From Microbispora oryzae (GTDB lineage: Bacteria > Actinomycetota > Actinomycetes > Streptosporangiales > Streptosporangiaceae): a stretch of 64,000 bases of DNA. How positions within the stretch are numbered: position 1 is the stretch's first letter; every line of letters begins with the position of its first letter. Under the pieces are notes generated by a model. It was not told the DNA's origin. It worked only from the letters and a program-made list of their open reading frames with translations, and ran no database searches. Of the stretch, positions 11,312 through 20,090 are shown piece by piece. The position numbers and the translations under genes are program-made. The stretch spans positions 558,001 through 622,000 of the forward strand of contig NZ_JAFCNB010000001.1 of assembly GCF_017896165.1 (NCBI RefSeq). Direction: 5' to 3'.

Positions 11312-12361
11312 ATGACCACCCGCCGCCTTCTGCGGCGGACCTGCCTGATCGCTGCCGTGATCGCGGCCGTCCCGGTCCTGCTCCTGCTGGCCGCCGGCGT
11401 CGCCCTGCGGGCGCAGTACGCCGGCACTCCGGCGCCCTGGACGGGGACCACCGGCCACGACGCCCTCTGGATGGGCCACGCCTGGGTCGACGGCCGTCAA
11501 ACGGCCGCCGACGTCGACGCGCTCGCCGCACGGATCCGGTCGGGCGGCATCCGGGACGTCTACGTGCACAGCGGGCCCTTCAAGTACGACGGGACACTGC
11601 CGCCCGATCGCTACCCCAACGCCGGAAATTTCCTGAAATGGTGGCGTGAGCGGCTGCCGGGCGTACGAGTGTCGGCCTGGCTGGGCCAGACGGTGAACGA
11701 CAACGGGCGACATCACCTCGACCTGTCCGATCCGGCGGTCCGGGCGAGGATCGTGGCGGGCGCCAGGGCCCTGACCGGCCTGGGGTTCGACGGCATCCAC
11801 TACGACTTCGAGCCCGTCCCCGACGGCGACCCGGCGCTGCCGTCCGTGCTCCGCGAGACGAGGCGGGCCATCGGCGGGCGGCTGCTGTCGGTGTCCACCC
11901 AGCAGATCGAGCCGATCTCCGGCGCCCGTTTCCCGCTGCGTCTGGCCATCGGCCACGACAAATACTGGACCCCGGCGTACTTCCGTCAGATCACCGACCT
12001 CACCGACCAGGTCGCGATCATGACGTACGACTCGCTGACCCCGCTCGGATCCCTGTACGGCGGCCATGTGGCCCGGCAGGCGGAACTCGGGCTGGGCCTC
12101 GTACCGGAGAACAAGACCCTGCTCGTCGGCGCCCCCGCCTATCACGATCACAGCGTGCCCTTCAGCGACCGCGCCGAGAGCGTCGCGGCCGCCGCCGAGG
12201 GCACCCGGCTCGCCCTCACCCGTCACGGCCCCAGGACCAACGTCGGTCTCGCCCTGTACGTCGACTTCGCCGCCACGGAGGAGGACTGGAAGGAGTATGA
12301 GACGAGCTGGGTGCGTCCGGAGAGGAATGCGGGCTCGCCCGACGGTTCCGGGGTAACATGA
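11312..12361 (+). CDS. Exported GH18-like TIM-barrel protein
   Basis: Putative secreted or membrane-anchored glycoside hydrolase of 349 residues starting [11 protein letters not shown]. The N-terminus is an Arg-rich head with a hydrophobic segment ([21 protein letters not shown]), either an uncleaved signal anchor or a signal peptide. The barrel contains [12 protein letters not shown] at about 165-176, which resembles the DxxDxDxE catalytic strand of GH18 proteins with Glu as putative acid. Later motifs include VAIMTYDS (barrel strand 6) and a C-terminal Trp-rich helix. Activity on chitin or another glycan is not predictable. It is divergent from lepA and ends 136 bases before rpsT. Confidence 0.6.
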   Translation: MTTRRLLRRTCLIAAVIAAVPVLLLLAAGVALRAQYAGTPAPWTGTTGHDALWMGHAWVDGRQTAADVDALAARIRSGGIRDVYVHSGPFKYDGTLPPDRYPNAGNFLKWWRERLPGVRVSAWLGQTVNDNGRHHLDLSDPAVRARIVAGARALTGLGFDGIHYDFEPVPDGDPALPSVLRETRRAIGGRLLSVSTQQIEPISGARFPLRLAIGHDKYWTPAYFRQITDLTDQVAIMTYDSLTPLGSLYGGHVARQAELGLGLVPENKTLLVGAPAYHDHSVPFSDRAESVAAAAEGTRLALTRHGPRTNVGLALYVDFAATEEDWKEYETSWVRPERNAGSPDGSGVT

Positions 12362-12393
12362 GCTGCACGGGCGACAGCCTGCCGGTTTGCGAT

Positions 12394-12423
12394 TTGAGCG
12401 ACGCCGCCGGCTGTTGGTATCCT
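12394..12423 (+). promoter_or_regulatory. Candidate sigma-70-type promoter of rpsT
   Basis: TTGAGC (12394-12399) and TATCCT (12418-12423) are separated by 18 bases. This gives a leader of about 70 bases before the rpsT GTG. It is a pattern match only. Confidence 0.45.
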
Positions 12424-12497
12424 GTTCAACTGCGTGTGGCGCGCCCTCTCACCAGCCCGCGCGCCCCATCCGACCAAGACGTAACTGAGGCTTCTTC

Positions 12498-12773
12498 GTG
12501 GCGAACATCAAGTCCCAGATCAAGCGGAACCGGCAGAACGAGAAGCGCCGGCTGCGTAACAAGGCCGTCAAGTCGTCCCTGAAGACCGCTGTCCGCAAGT
12601 TCCGCGAGGCGGCCGACCAGGGCAATGTCGACGAGACGCTCGCGGCGCTGAAGGCCGCGTCCCGGCAGCTCGACAAGGCTGTCAGCAAGGGCGTGATTCA
12701 CAAGAACCAGGCCGCCAACCGGAAGTCGGCGATCGCCAAGCGCGCCGCCGCCCTCCAGACCGCAGGCAAGTAA
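12498..12773 (+). CDS. rpsT: 30S ribosomal protein S20
   Basis: Primary 16S rRNA-binding protein of the small ribosomal subunit, rich in Lys, Arg and Ala. It has 91 residues with a GTG start and begins [20 protein letters not shown]. The three-helix pattern continues through [31 protein letters not shown]. It is monocistronic: a strong factor-independent terminator follows 20 bases after the stop, and the convergent holA lies beyond. The rpsT-holA-comEC-comEA neighbourhood is conserved across actinobacteria. Confidence 0.98.
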   Translation: MANIKSQIKRNRQNEKRRLRNKAVKSSLKTAVRKFREAADQGNVDETLAALKAASRQLDKAVSKGVIHKNQAANRKSAIAKRAAALQTAGK

Positions 12774-12792
12774 GTCCCGCGGGGGCTTTCCA

Positions 12793-12827
12793 CGCCGCAT
12801 CTCCCCAACGGGAGGTGCGGCGTTTTT
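12793..12827 (+). terminator. Rho-independent terminator of rpsT
   Basis: A 13-base-pair stem (CGCCGCATCTCCC with GGGAGGTGCGGCG, one G-U pair) has a short loop and is followed by TTTTT. It is the clearest intrinsic terminator in the window. Confidence 0.92.
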
Positions 12828-12828
12828 C

Positions 12829-12868
12829 ACGCGTATGGACGCATCTTTACGCGTATGGACCCATCGGG
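12829..12868 (+). repeat. Two direct 20-base repeats after the rpsT terminator
   Basis: ACGCGTATGGACGCATCTTT is followed directly by a near copy that begins ACGCGTATGGACCCATC. No gene covers it. Confidence 0.7.
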
Positions 12869-12961
12869 GTCGCATCGGTCCGGGCTCGCGATAGTGCGGC
12901 CCGCCGCCGGGCCGACAGGCGCACGGAGTGAAGCCGGCTGGGGCGGGCCACCCGTTCGACG

Positions 12962-13927
12962 TCAGCGGCCGGTCCGGCTGGCCACGATGACCTGGACGGC
13001 CCGCTCCATGGCGTAGGCGGGATCGGCGCCGCCGCCCTTCACCTGTTCGTCGGCGGTGGCGACCGCCTGCACCGCAGCGGAGATCCCCTCCGGTCCCCAT
13101 CCGGCGAGCTGGCGCCTGACCCGGTCGACCTTCCACGGCGGCAGGCCGACATGGGCGGCGAGCTGCCCCCCGCGCAGGCTTCGCGGAGCGCCGCCGACCT
13201 TGGCGAGCGAGCGCAGGCCACCGGCCAGGGCGCTCACGATCAGCACCGGCGCGACCCCGGTGGCCAGGGCCCAGCGGAGCTGTTCGAGCGCCTCCCCCAG
13301 CTTCCCCTCGATCGCGAGGTCGGCGATCGTGAAGCCGCTCACCTCGGCCCGCCCCCGGTAGTAGCGGGCCACGGCGGCCTCGTCGACCGTCTTGCCCGTC
13401 GTGTCGAAGGCGAGCTGGCCGCACGCGGCGGCCAGTTCACGCAGGTCGCTTCCCACGGCCTCGAGCAGCGCCTGGGCCGCGGCGGGTGAGATCGTGCGGC
13501 CCTCGCGCCTGAACTCGGCCCTGATGAAATCGAGCCGCTCCCCCGCCTTCGTCGGCTTGGTGATTGTGATCACCTCGGCCCCGGCCTTCTTCACCCCTTC
13601 GACCAGCGCCTTCCCCTTCACGCCGCCCGGGTGGGAGAGCACGAGGACGGCGTCGTCCGCCGGGTGGGCCGCATAGGCCAGCACCTCGGCGACGACGTCC
13701 TTCGGCAGGTCCTGCGCCGACCGGACCACGATGACGGAACGGTCGCCGAAGAGCGACGGCGACGTCAGCCGCGTCAGCTCGCCCGGCTCGACCTTGCCTC
13801 CCACCAGATCGTGGCGCTCGGCCTCGGGATCGACCTCCCGGACGGCCGACACGACGGACGAAACGGCCCGGTCCGCCAGGAACTCCTCGTCGCCGACGAC
13901 CAGGGTCACGGGTGCTGGGTTCGCCAT
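12962..13927 (-). CDS. holA: DNA polymerase III subunit delta
   Basis: Clamp-loader delta subunit that opens the beta sliding clamp. The start is taken as the ATG at 13927 (MANPAPVTLVVGDEEFLADR), giving 321 residues; the upstream in-frame extension to 13981 runs back to the comEC stop and is unlikely. Family features are the N-terminal GDEEFL segment, DRSVIVVRSAQDLPK, and a C-terminal helical collar domain (LRGGQLAAHVGLPPWKVDRVRRQ). It follows comEC by 50 bases on the same strand, and the rpsT terminator lies beyond its 3' end. No Walker motif is present, as is normal for delta. Confidence 0.93.
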   Translation of the reverse strand: MANPAPVTLVVGDEEFLADRAVSSVVSAVREVDPEAERHDLVGGKVEPGELTRLTSPSLFGDRSVIVVRSAQDLPKDVVAEVLAYAAHPADDAVLVLSHPGGVKGKALVEGVKKAGAEVITITKPTKAGERLDFIRAEFRREGRTISPAAAQALLEAVGSDLRELAAACGQLAFDTTGKTVDEAAVARYYRGRAEVSGFTIADLAIEGKLGEALEQLRWALATGVAPVLIVSALAGGLRSLAKVGGAPRSLRGGQLAAHVGLPPWKVDRVRRQLAGWGPEGISAAVQAVATADEQVKGGGADPAYAMERAVQVIVASRTGR

Positions 13928-13977
13928 GTCACGCAGCATGCCACGCCGCCGCGCAGGTGGCATCCCGTGCCCGGCGG

Positions 13978-16653
13978 TCACGGCGGGCGGGCGGTCCGGG
14001 AGACCTCCCGGGGAGTGGCTCGCGGGGCACCGCTAGAGACACCGGCGGAGACACGGCCGGAAACATGGCCGGAGACGCGGCCGGAGACACGGCCGGAAAC
14101 ACCGGCGGAGACACCGCGGGGCACGACGGCGAGGTGGCCGCCGGCGGATACGACGGCGAGGTCTCCCGACTGGTCGGTGCGGTAGGCCCGCATGCCGAGC
14201 CAGGCCAGGCGCCGTAGCGTCAGTGGGGCCGGGTGACCGTAGTCGTTGACCGCGCCGACGCTGATCAGGGCGGCCCGGGCGTGGGTGGCGGCGAGGAAGG
14301 CCGGATCCTGCCGGGACGAGCCGTGGTGCGGCACCTTGAGCACGTCGACCTGCGGCACGCCGCGCCGGAGCAGGTCGGCCTGTGCTTCGTTCTCAAGGTC
14401 GCCGGCCAGGAGGACGGACCCCAGGAGCCGGCCGTCGCCGGAGAGCCACCGGGCGAGCAGCACGACGCTGCCGTTGTTGGCCATGGCCCCCTCGCTGCCT
14501 CCTTCAGGCCGGGCGTCCACGGGCGGGGCGAGCACCGTGAGCTCCAGCGGGCCGAAACGCCAGCTCGCGCCGGGCGGCGTCACCCACTCGGGGACGCCGC
14601 GGGCCCGGAGTTCGCGGGAGACCCGGGCCGCCTCGTCCAGGGGCACCCGTTCGGGGCTCACGACGACCGCGCCGGCGGTCCGTCCGCGCAGCACGCCCGT
14701 CAGTCCGCCGACGTGGTCGAGGTGCGGGTGGGTCAGCACCACCAGGGGCACCTGCCGCACGCCAAGGTCACGGAGGCAGCGGTCGGTGGGGCCGGGCTCG
14801 GGGCCGGCGTCGACTACGACCGCCCGGCCGGGCCCCGCCGCCATCGCGAGCGCGTCTCCCTGACCGACGTCGCAGGCCACCAGCACCCAGCCGGGTGGCG
14901 GCCAGGGTGCGGCGACCCGGCTGGTGACGAGGAACGCGACCAGCGCGCCGATCGCCAGCGCCCCCGCCACGCGACGCCCGCCCCGGGTCCGCAGCACCAT
15001 CCAGGTCACTGCCGCCGTCCCGGCCAGGAGGGCGATCCCAGCCGCCCCACCGGGCCAGGCGACCGCCGCGAAGGGCAGGCCCGCGGCGCGTTCCGCGACG
15101 CCGATGATCCATCCGACCGCCAGCCCCGCCGGCCGTACGATCATCTGGGCCAGCGCCGAGCTCACCGGAGCGACAACGGCGGCTATGAAGCCGAGAACGG
15201 TCGCGGGGGCCACCGCCGGCTCCGCCAGCAGGTTGGCCGGGATGGCCACCAGGTCGAGACGTCCGGACATCGTCAGCAGCAGCGGGGTGACCGCGATCTG
15301 GGCGGCGGCGGGGACCGCCAGCGCCTCGGCGAGCAGCCGGGGCATCCGTCTCGCCAGCCGGTCGCGCCAGCGGGGGGCGAGCAGCAGGATCCCGCCCGTC
15401 GCGAACACCGACAGCGCGAAGCCGTACTGCCGGGCCAGTCCCGGATCGAAGAGCAGCAGCCCGAGAACGGCGGCCGCCAGGGCGGCGAGGCCGTCGCGGG
15501 ACCGGCCGGTTCCGAGAGCGAGGGCGGCCACCGTCCCCATGACCAGCGCGCGAAGCACGCTCGGCGACGGCCTCGCGACGACGGCGAACGCGACCATGGC
15601 CGCTATCATCACGATGGCCCGCAGGCGCAGGGACAGCCCCGTGAGGCGGGCCAGCACGAGCGCCGCCGCGGCGACGACGCTGAGATTGGTCCCGGAGACC
15701 GCCGTCAAATGGCTCAGCCCGGCCGTGGTGAAGTCGCGGGCGAGGTCTCGGTCCATCCTCGACACGTCGCCGACGACCAGGCCGGGCAGCAGCCCTCGCT
15801 GGTCCGGCGGCAGGACGTCGCAGGCCGCGCGCAGCCCCGCCCGGAGGATGCCCGCCACCCGTTGCGCGGGTGACGGCCCGGACAGTCGTCCGGGAGGCCC
15901 GCGCACGAACATGACGGCCGCCAGCAGCTCCCCCGGATCGCCTTCGGCCAGCCGCCCGCTGACGCGTATTCGCTCGCTGGGCAGCAGATCGGCCCACCCG
16001 TCGCCTGAGCCGAGCAACAGGACCGGGACGTCCACGGTGAGGCGGGCCTGCCCTGTGGTGACCGCGACCATCCGGGCCGGCACGACGGCGGTGTCAGCGC
16101 GGGCGGCGCCGCCGCGGTGCGGGCGGATCTTGGGATCGTCCGTCACGACCGCCTCCGCCGTCACCACCGCCCCACGGGCGGCCAGTCCGGGCACGGGGCC
16201 GGCCGTCACGCCGTACACCTTCACCGCCGTGACCGCCGCTGTGCCGGCCACGGCGACCAGCGCGGCGGTCACCACTGTGGTGGCCGGGGCGGAACCGAGG
16301 CGGCGGCGAACCACCAGGGCGGCGAGCCCGGCGGCGACCGCGATTGCCGCCCCCGCCGTCGCTGGACACCCGAGCAGCACCAGTGCGGCCAGCCACGCCG
16401 CCACGGCCGGAGCCACCAGCGCCGGAGAGAATCCCCCGGATGCCACGTCATCAGCCGCCGCGGTATCGCCCCCCTGCTCCACCGAACGTGACGCGCCCGA
16501 ACCCGACGCGGCCAAACGTGACGCGCCCGAACCCGACGCGGCCGTACCCGACGCGGCCGAACGTGAGCCGGCCGAACGTGAGCCGGCCGAACGTGAGCCG
16601 GCCGAACGTGAGCCGGCCGGACGTGAGCCGGCCGGACGTGGCGACGCCGTCAT
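13978..16653 (-). CDS. comEC: ComEC/Rec2 family competence protein (DNA-uptake channel)
   Basis: Polytopic membrane protein expected to pass single-stranded DNA across the cytoplasmic membrane. It has 891 residues. The order is: an N-terminal repeat tail (AGSRS units, residues 3-60), membrane helices and a DUF4131-like domain (about 75-260), the Competence domain with many helices (about 290-600), and a metallo-beta-lactamase domain (about 615-850) with LTHPHLDHVGG and VPHHGSSRQD. A second Val/Ser-rich repeat follows (VSGRVSGRVSGHVSGR) and the protein ends SRTARPP. The ATG overlaps the comEA stop (ATGA). Both unusual tails are tandem-repeat expansions that do not touch the enzyme core. Whether the strain is naturally transformable is not shown. 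Confidence 0.93.
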   Translation of the reverse strand: MTASPRPAGSRPAGSRSAGSRSAGSRSAGSRSAASGTAASGSGASRLAASGSGASRSVEQGGDTAAADDVASGGFSPALVAPAVAAWLAALVLLGCPATAGAAIAVAAGLAALVVRRRLGSAPATTVVTAALVAVAGTAAVTAVKVYGVTAGPVPGLAARGAVVTAEAVVTDDPKIRPHRGGAARADTAVVPARMVAVTTGQARLTVDVPVLLLGSGDGWADLLPSERIRVSGRLAEGDPGELLAAVMFVRGPPGRLSGPSPAQRVAGILRAGLRAACDVLPPDQRGLLPGLVVGDVSRMDRDLARDFTTAGLSHLTAVSGTNLSVVAAAALVLARLTGLSLRLRAIVMIAAMVAFAVVARPSPSVLRALVMGTVAALALGTGRSRDGLAALAAAVLGLLLFDPGLARQYGFALSVFATGGILLLAPRWRDRLARRMPRLLAEALAVPAAAQIAVTPLLLTMSGRLDLVAIPANLLAEPAVAPATVLGFIAAVVAPVSSALAQMIVRPAGLAVGWIIGVAERAAGLPFAAVAWPGGAAGIALLAGTAAVTWMVLRTRGGRRVAGALAIGALVAFLVTSRVAAPWPPPGWVLVACDVGQGDALAMAAGPGRAVVVDAGPEPGPTDRCLRDLGVRQVPLVVLTHPHLDHVGGLTGVLRGRTAGAVVVSPERVPLDEAARVSRELRARGVPEWVTPPGASWRFGPLELTVLAPPVDARPEGGSEGAMANNGSVVLLARWLSGDGRLLGSVLLAGDLENEAQADLLRRGVPQVDVLKVPHHGSSRQDPAFLAATHARAALISVGAVNDYGHPAPLTLRRLAWLGMRAYRTDQSGDLAVVSAGGHLAVVPRGVSAGVSGRVSGRVSGHVSGRVSAGVSSGAPRATPREVSRTARPP
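14035..14118 (-). repeat. In-frame 12-base tandem repeat at the comEC 3' end
   Basis: Seven 12-base units of the type GGAGACACGGCC (plus-strand view) encode the VSGR/VSAG tetrapeptides near the ComEC C-terminus. Confidence 0.88.
16484..16645 (-). repeat. In-frame 15-base tandem repeat at the comEC 5' end
   Basis: Six 15-base units of the type GCCGAACGTGAGCCG (16556-16645) encode AGSRS/AGSRP. Next to them are older 30-base units (16484-16555) encoding ASGSGASRLA-like peptides. Confidence 0.9.
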
Positions 16654-17555
16654 ACGACGACCTTGTCGCGGAGCTCTTCCAGCCTTCTGGCCCCGATGCC
16701 GGAGACATCGCCGAGCTGGTCGACGCTGGCGAACCCGCCGTGCGCGTCCCGATACCCGACGATCCGCTGCGCGAGCACCTCACCCACCCCCGGAAGGGTG
16801 TCGAGCTGCTCGACCGTGGCCGTGTTGAGGTTCAGCGGCTCACCCGCGCCAGGCACGGCGGCGCCGCCCTGCGCCCCCACGGTAGCCTGCCCCCGCCCGC
16901 CCACGGCGATCTGCTCGCCGTCGACCAGGCGGCGCGCCAGGTTGACGCCGCCTGGATCGGCGCCCGCCCGCACGCCTCCCGCCGCCTGGATCGCGTCGAC
17001 GACACGTGACCCGGCGGCCAGGGTGAGCACCCCCGGCCGTCTCACCTTGCCGGACACGTACACGACCACCCGGGAGACCGCGGACGGCGGCGACGAGGGC
17101 CCGGCCGGAGTGAGCGGGGAGGCCGGGGAGACCAGGGAAGGAGCCACCCCGGCCGGGATGGGAGGCGCGGCGACCGGTTCCGCCTCCGGCCGCGACCGCC
17201 AGGCGAGGAATCCCGCCGCCGATGCGGCGAGGAGCCCGGCGACGACCAGCACCCGCAGTCCTGGCCCACCCGGATCGAGCCGGGGCAGCGTCCGGTCCGC
17301 TGCCGCCCGCACGAGATCCACTCGCACCCCCGCGAGATCCGCGGCCTTCTCCGCCCACGCCCGCGGCGAGGCCGCGACGCCCGGCCGGTCAGGATCCGCC
17401 GCCGGTTCCGCCAGGGCGCCGAACGACGGCGGCGGACCCGGCGAAACCGGCGTGGAACGCAGCCGGGCCGCGGGCGGCAGTTCCGCCGGGCACAACAGGC
17501 GGCGCAGCCGCTCCTGCGTCGTCGCCTGCCAGGTTTGCCGTTCCTTGCTTCGCAC
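16650..17555 (-). CDS. comEA: ComEA family helix-hairpin-helix DNA-binding protein
   Basis: Membrane-anchored receptor that binds double-stranded DNA outside the membrane and hands it to ComEC. It has 301 residues from a GTG start (VRSKERQTWQATTQERL). A long cytoplasmic head of about 100 residues precedes the membrane helix (LRVLVVAGLLAASAAGFLAW). Then come a Pro-rich linker, a SLBB domain (VVVYVSGKVRRPGVLTLAAG to VNLARRLVDGEQIAV) and a C-terminal helix-hairpin-helix pair (LNLNTATVEQLDTLPGVGEV and SVDQLGDVSGIGARRLEEL). It overlaps comEC by ATGA, so the two are translated together. Confidence 0.95.
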   Translation of the reverse strand: MRSKERQTWQATTQERLRRLLCPAELPPAARLRSTPVSPGPPPSFGALAEPAADPDRPGVAASPRAWAEKAADLAGVRVDLVRAAADRTLPRLDPGGPGLRVLVVAGLLAASAAGFLAWRSRPEAEPVAAPPIPAGVAPSLVSPASPLTPAGPSSPPSAVSRVVVYVSGKVRRPGVLTLAAGSRVVDAIQAAGGVRAGADPGGVNLARRLVDGEQIAVGGRGQATVGAQGGAAVPGAGEPLNLNTATVEQLDTLPGVGEVLAQRIVGYRDAHGGFASVDQLGDVSGIGARRLEELRDKVVV

Positions 17556-17805
17556 CCCGCAGACGCTAGGCGCCGCCCGTGCGGCCGGTGCCAGCCGAAT
17601 GGCGTTCTGTGGAAACAGCGCGAGAAGCAGAGGAAGGAGTCATGCATCCCTGGAATCCGATGGCCCGGCCTTGTACTGTGCGGCCGGTCGTCCAGGGTTC
17701 TACGCCGGGCCGAATCCTTGGCCAATCATTGCCCAGGACCCCGAACTGGTTGGAGCTCTAGTTGAGGGTTTCCCTGGCCTCTGCCGGTCACAGTCGGTAA
17801 CGTAT

Positions 17806-17819
17806 CGAACACATGATCG
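17806..17819 (+). promoter_or_regulatory. Degenerate SOS (LexA) box before the DUF222/HNH gene
   Basis: CGAACACATGATCG differs from the actinobacterial LexA consensus CGAAC-N4-GTTCG by one base. It lies 27 bases ahead of the GTG start. Several mycobacterial 13E12 genes of this family are known to carry SOS boxes. Confidence 0.5.
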
Positions 17820-17846
17820 GACCGATGGCGGAGAGGAGGTGCCTCT

Positions 17847-19904
17847 GTGACGGCGGCTCACAACTCCGGCGTGGTCGGCTCGAGTGCTGATGTGGACGGC
17901 GGCGCGATGCCCGCGGCCCCCGAGGCCGGGTGTGATGCCGAATTCCTTGGCGCGCCTGACCCGGCTACTCGTGTACCGGATGCTCGCCTGCCGGATGCAC
18001 GTGTCCCGGCGGACGGGGTGCCGTCCCTGATCGCGGGCACCTGCCTGGATCCTCGCCTCCCCTCCCAGAAACGGCCGGCCGGGGCGCCGGGCGCAGAGCG
18101 GGGCGGGGACGAGCCGGATGCGGACGACCCACATCAGGGTGACGCCGGGACCGGCGCAGGACCGGCTCCGGGCACCGGGACGCAGCCGACCGGAGATGCA
18201 GCAGCCACGGAACCCGGCCTTGTTACCCATCACGCTGAAGACGATGTCGCGGACATCTTGGTGGAACTGGCCGCACGGTTGGCGCGTGCCGGGCGACCGG
18301 ACAGCGCGGCGGTGTGCTTGGAACGGGCCGAGAAGGTGATCCAAGCGATAGACCTGTTGGGTTCGGTATTCGCGGCGCTGTTGCATCAGGTGCATATCAC
18401 CGGTGAGGCAAAGGCGTACGGGCACGCCTCCACCGCCTCATGGCTCCGCTCGGACAGACCGAGCACTCCCCCACCGAGAACCCCTGCACCGGGCGCGTCT
18501 GCGCTGGACACTCCCGCACCCGGCGCGTCTGCCCCGGACGCGACCGCACCGGGGGCAAACACGTCGGGGGCGGCGGAGAGCGGCGCGGAGGCGCCGGGAA
18601 CGCCTGCCGTGCATGGGCCGCCGGTGGTGGTGCGGCGTGGTCCGGGGATGACGGGTGCGCAGGCGGCCCGGTGGTTGCGGATCTCCGGCGAGGTGGCCCG
18701 CCTCCCGCAGGTGAAGGCCCGCTACCGGGCCGGATCACTGTCCGGCGGAGCCGTGGACGCCATCACCACGGTGACGACCAAACTGACCGACACGCAGGCG
18801 ACCGAAGCCGAACCGATCCTGGTGCAGTTGTCCGACAGCGCGTCGTGTGCGGAGGTGGCCAAGGCGGGCCGCTACATCCGGGAGATCCTCGACCCCGGCG
18901 CGCTGGTCGAGGAGTGCGAGGACGACTACGCGTCCCGGTTCCTGCTGGTCCGCCCCTCCAGCACCGGTGGCATGGAAGGCGAGTTCCGCCTGCCACGAGA
19001 GGCCGCGGCTCGGCTGCGGGCGTTCCTGACCTCTTACGCCCGCCCGAAGGACAAGGACGACGACCGGCCGCTACGGGTCCGGCAGGCAGACGCCTTCTCG
19101 GCCCTGCTGAGCGAGAAGGTCTCCACCGAACTCATCGTCATGGTCCGCGCCGAGTCCATCCCCGACGACATCCTCGCCCCCACCGGCGCACAGAATGCCC
19201 CGCAGACCGGCACACAGAACACAGCGTCGACTGGCACCGACCAGGACACCACGAGCGGTACCACCGATACGACGTCCAACCAGGGCGCGGGGTCTGACCA
19301 CGGCGCGGGGCCTGGCGGTGGGGACGACGGCATGCCCGCTGCCGGTGCCGTCGCCGTAGACGCTGCCACCGCCGCCGCTGCAACCGGGGACGCTACTCCT
19401 ACAGCAGGCGCAGGCGCGCAGGGATGGGCGCATGGGCGGATGGAGACGCGGGCGGAGACGCGGGCGGAGACGCGGGCGGAGACGCGGGCGGAGACGGCCG
19501 GAGCGCGGGCTGACGCGTGTCGCACGTGCGGGCATGCTCCCGACCGGTTGGCCCCCGGGCTGCTGGTCGCCACTGGGCACCTGCTGCCCGTCAGTGACGT
19601 CCACCGCCTGGCGCGGACCTCACGCCTGACCCGGATGGTGATGGACGCCAAGGGACAGGTTCTGGACATGGGGCGTTCGGTGCGGCTGGCCACCCCCGCC
19701 CAGCGCAAAGCCCTGCTCGCCCAATACGCCACCTGCTACTGCCAGGGCTGCCCCATCCCCGCCACCATGGCCGAAGTCGACCACGTCTACAGCTGGATCG
19801 ACGACGGCGTCACCAACCTCGACCTGCTGGCCCCCGCCTGCACCTTCCACAACCGCGACAAATTCACCCCACCCCGACCGCTACACCACCCACCGCAACC
19901 CTGA
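17847..19904 (+). CDS. DUF222/HNH endonuclease (13E12-repeat type), 3' frameshift
   Basis: Protein of 685 residues with a DUF222 (13E12) region and a C-terminal HNH domain, a multicopy actinobacterial family of unknown role. GTG 17847 follows a strong AGGAGGTG at a 6-base spacing. Residues 1-120 are low complexity. DUF222 spans about 130-420 (VCLERAEKVIQAIDLLGSVF, GAQAARWLRISGEVARLPQV). A repeat-rich insert follows, then HNH (YCQGCPIPATMAEVDHVYSW, DLLAPACTFHNRDK). The reading frame ends in FTPPRPLHHPPQP, but in the +1 frame from 19876 it continues DRYTTHRNPDGTWILLYHP for 37 residues to the stop at 19989, the normal family tail. One surplus C in CCCC at 19872-19875 explains it: a real frameshift or an assembly error. 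Confidence 0.88.
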   Translation: MTAAHNSGVVGSSADVDGGAMPAAPEAGCDAEFLGAPDPATRVPDARLPDARVPADGVPSLIAGTCLDPRLPSQKRPAGAPGAERGGDEPDADDPHQGDAGTGAGPAPGTGTQPTGDAAATEPGLVTHHAEDDVADILVELAARLARAGRPDSAAVCLERAEKVIQAIDLLGSVFAALLHQVHITGEAKAYGHASTASWLRSDRPSTPPPRTPAPGASALDTPAPGASAPDATAPGANTSGAAESGAEAPGTPAVHGPPVVVRRGPGMTGAQAARWLRISGEVARLPQVKARYRAGSLSGGAVDAITTVTTKLTDTQATEAEPILVQLSDSASCAEVAKAGRYIREILDPGALVEECEDDYASRFLLVRPSSTGGMEGEFRLPREAAARLRAFLTSYARPKDKDDDRPLRVRQADAFSALLSEKVSTELIVMVRAESIPDDILAPTGAQNAPQTGTQNTASTGTDQDTTSGTTDTTSNQGAGSDHGAGPGGGDDGMPAAGAVAVDAATAAAATGDATPTAGAGAQGWAHGRMETRAETRAETRAETRAETAGARADACRTCGHAPDRLAPGLLVATGHLLPVSDVHRLARTSRLTRMVMDAKGQVLDMGRSVRLATPAQRKALLAQYATCYCQGCPIPATMAEVDHVYSWIDDGVTNLDLLAPACTFHNRDKFTPPRPLHHPPQP
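17961..18020 (+). repeat. In-frame 15-base tandem repeat in the HNH gene
   Basis: Four 15-base units begin CCGGATGC or similar and encode PATRV, PDARL, PDARV and PADGV. Confidence 0.75.
19442..19495 (+). repeat. In-frame 12-base tandem repeat in the HNH gene
   Basis: Four perfect units of GGAGACGCGGGC plus a partial fifth encode ETRA repeats between DUF222 and the HNH domain. The unit resembles the one at the comEC 3' end. Confidence 0.9.
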
Positions 19905-20047
19905 CGGCACCTGGATTCTGCTCTACCACCCCAAAAGAGGCCCGACCCGCCAACCCCGACCCGACCGGGTCACCCACCCACCGGGATAAGGCACCCGGTG
20001 TAGCGCCGTGGAGCAGAGCGACCCGGTTCATGAACCGGCTGAACCGG

Positions 20048-20090
20048 CCACTGACCTGGCTACTGACCTGGCTACTGACCTGGCTACTGA
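20048..20090 (-). repeat. 12-base tandem repeat containing the degV stop
   Basis: On the minus strand the unit CAGTAGCCAGGT occurs three times plus a diverged fourth. The first copy holds the last codon (CAG) and the TAG stop of degV. Confidence 0.88.
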
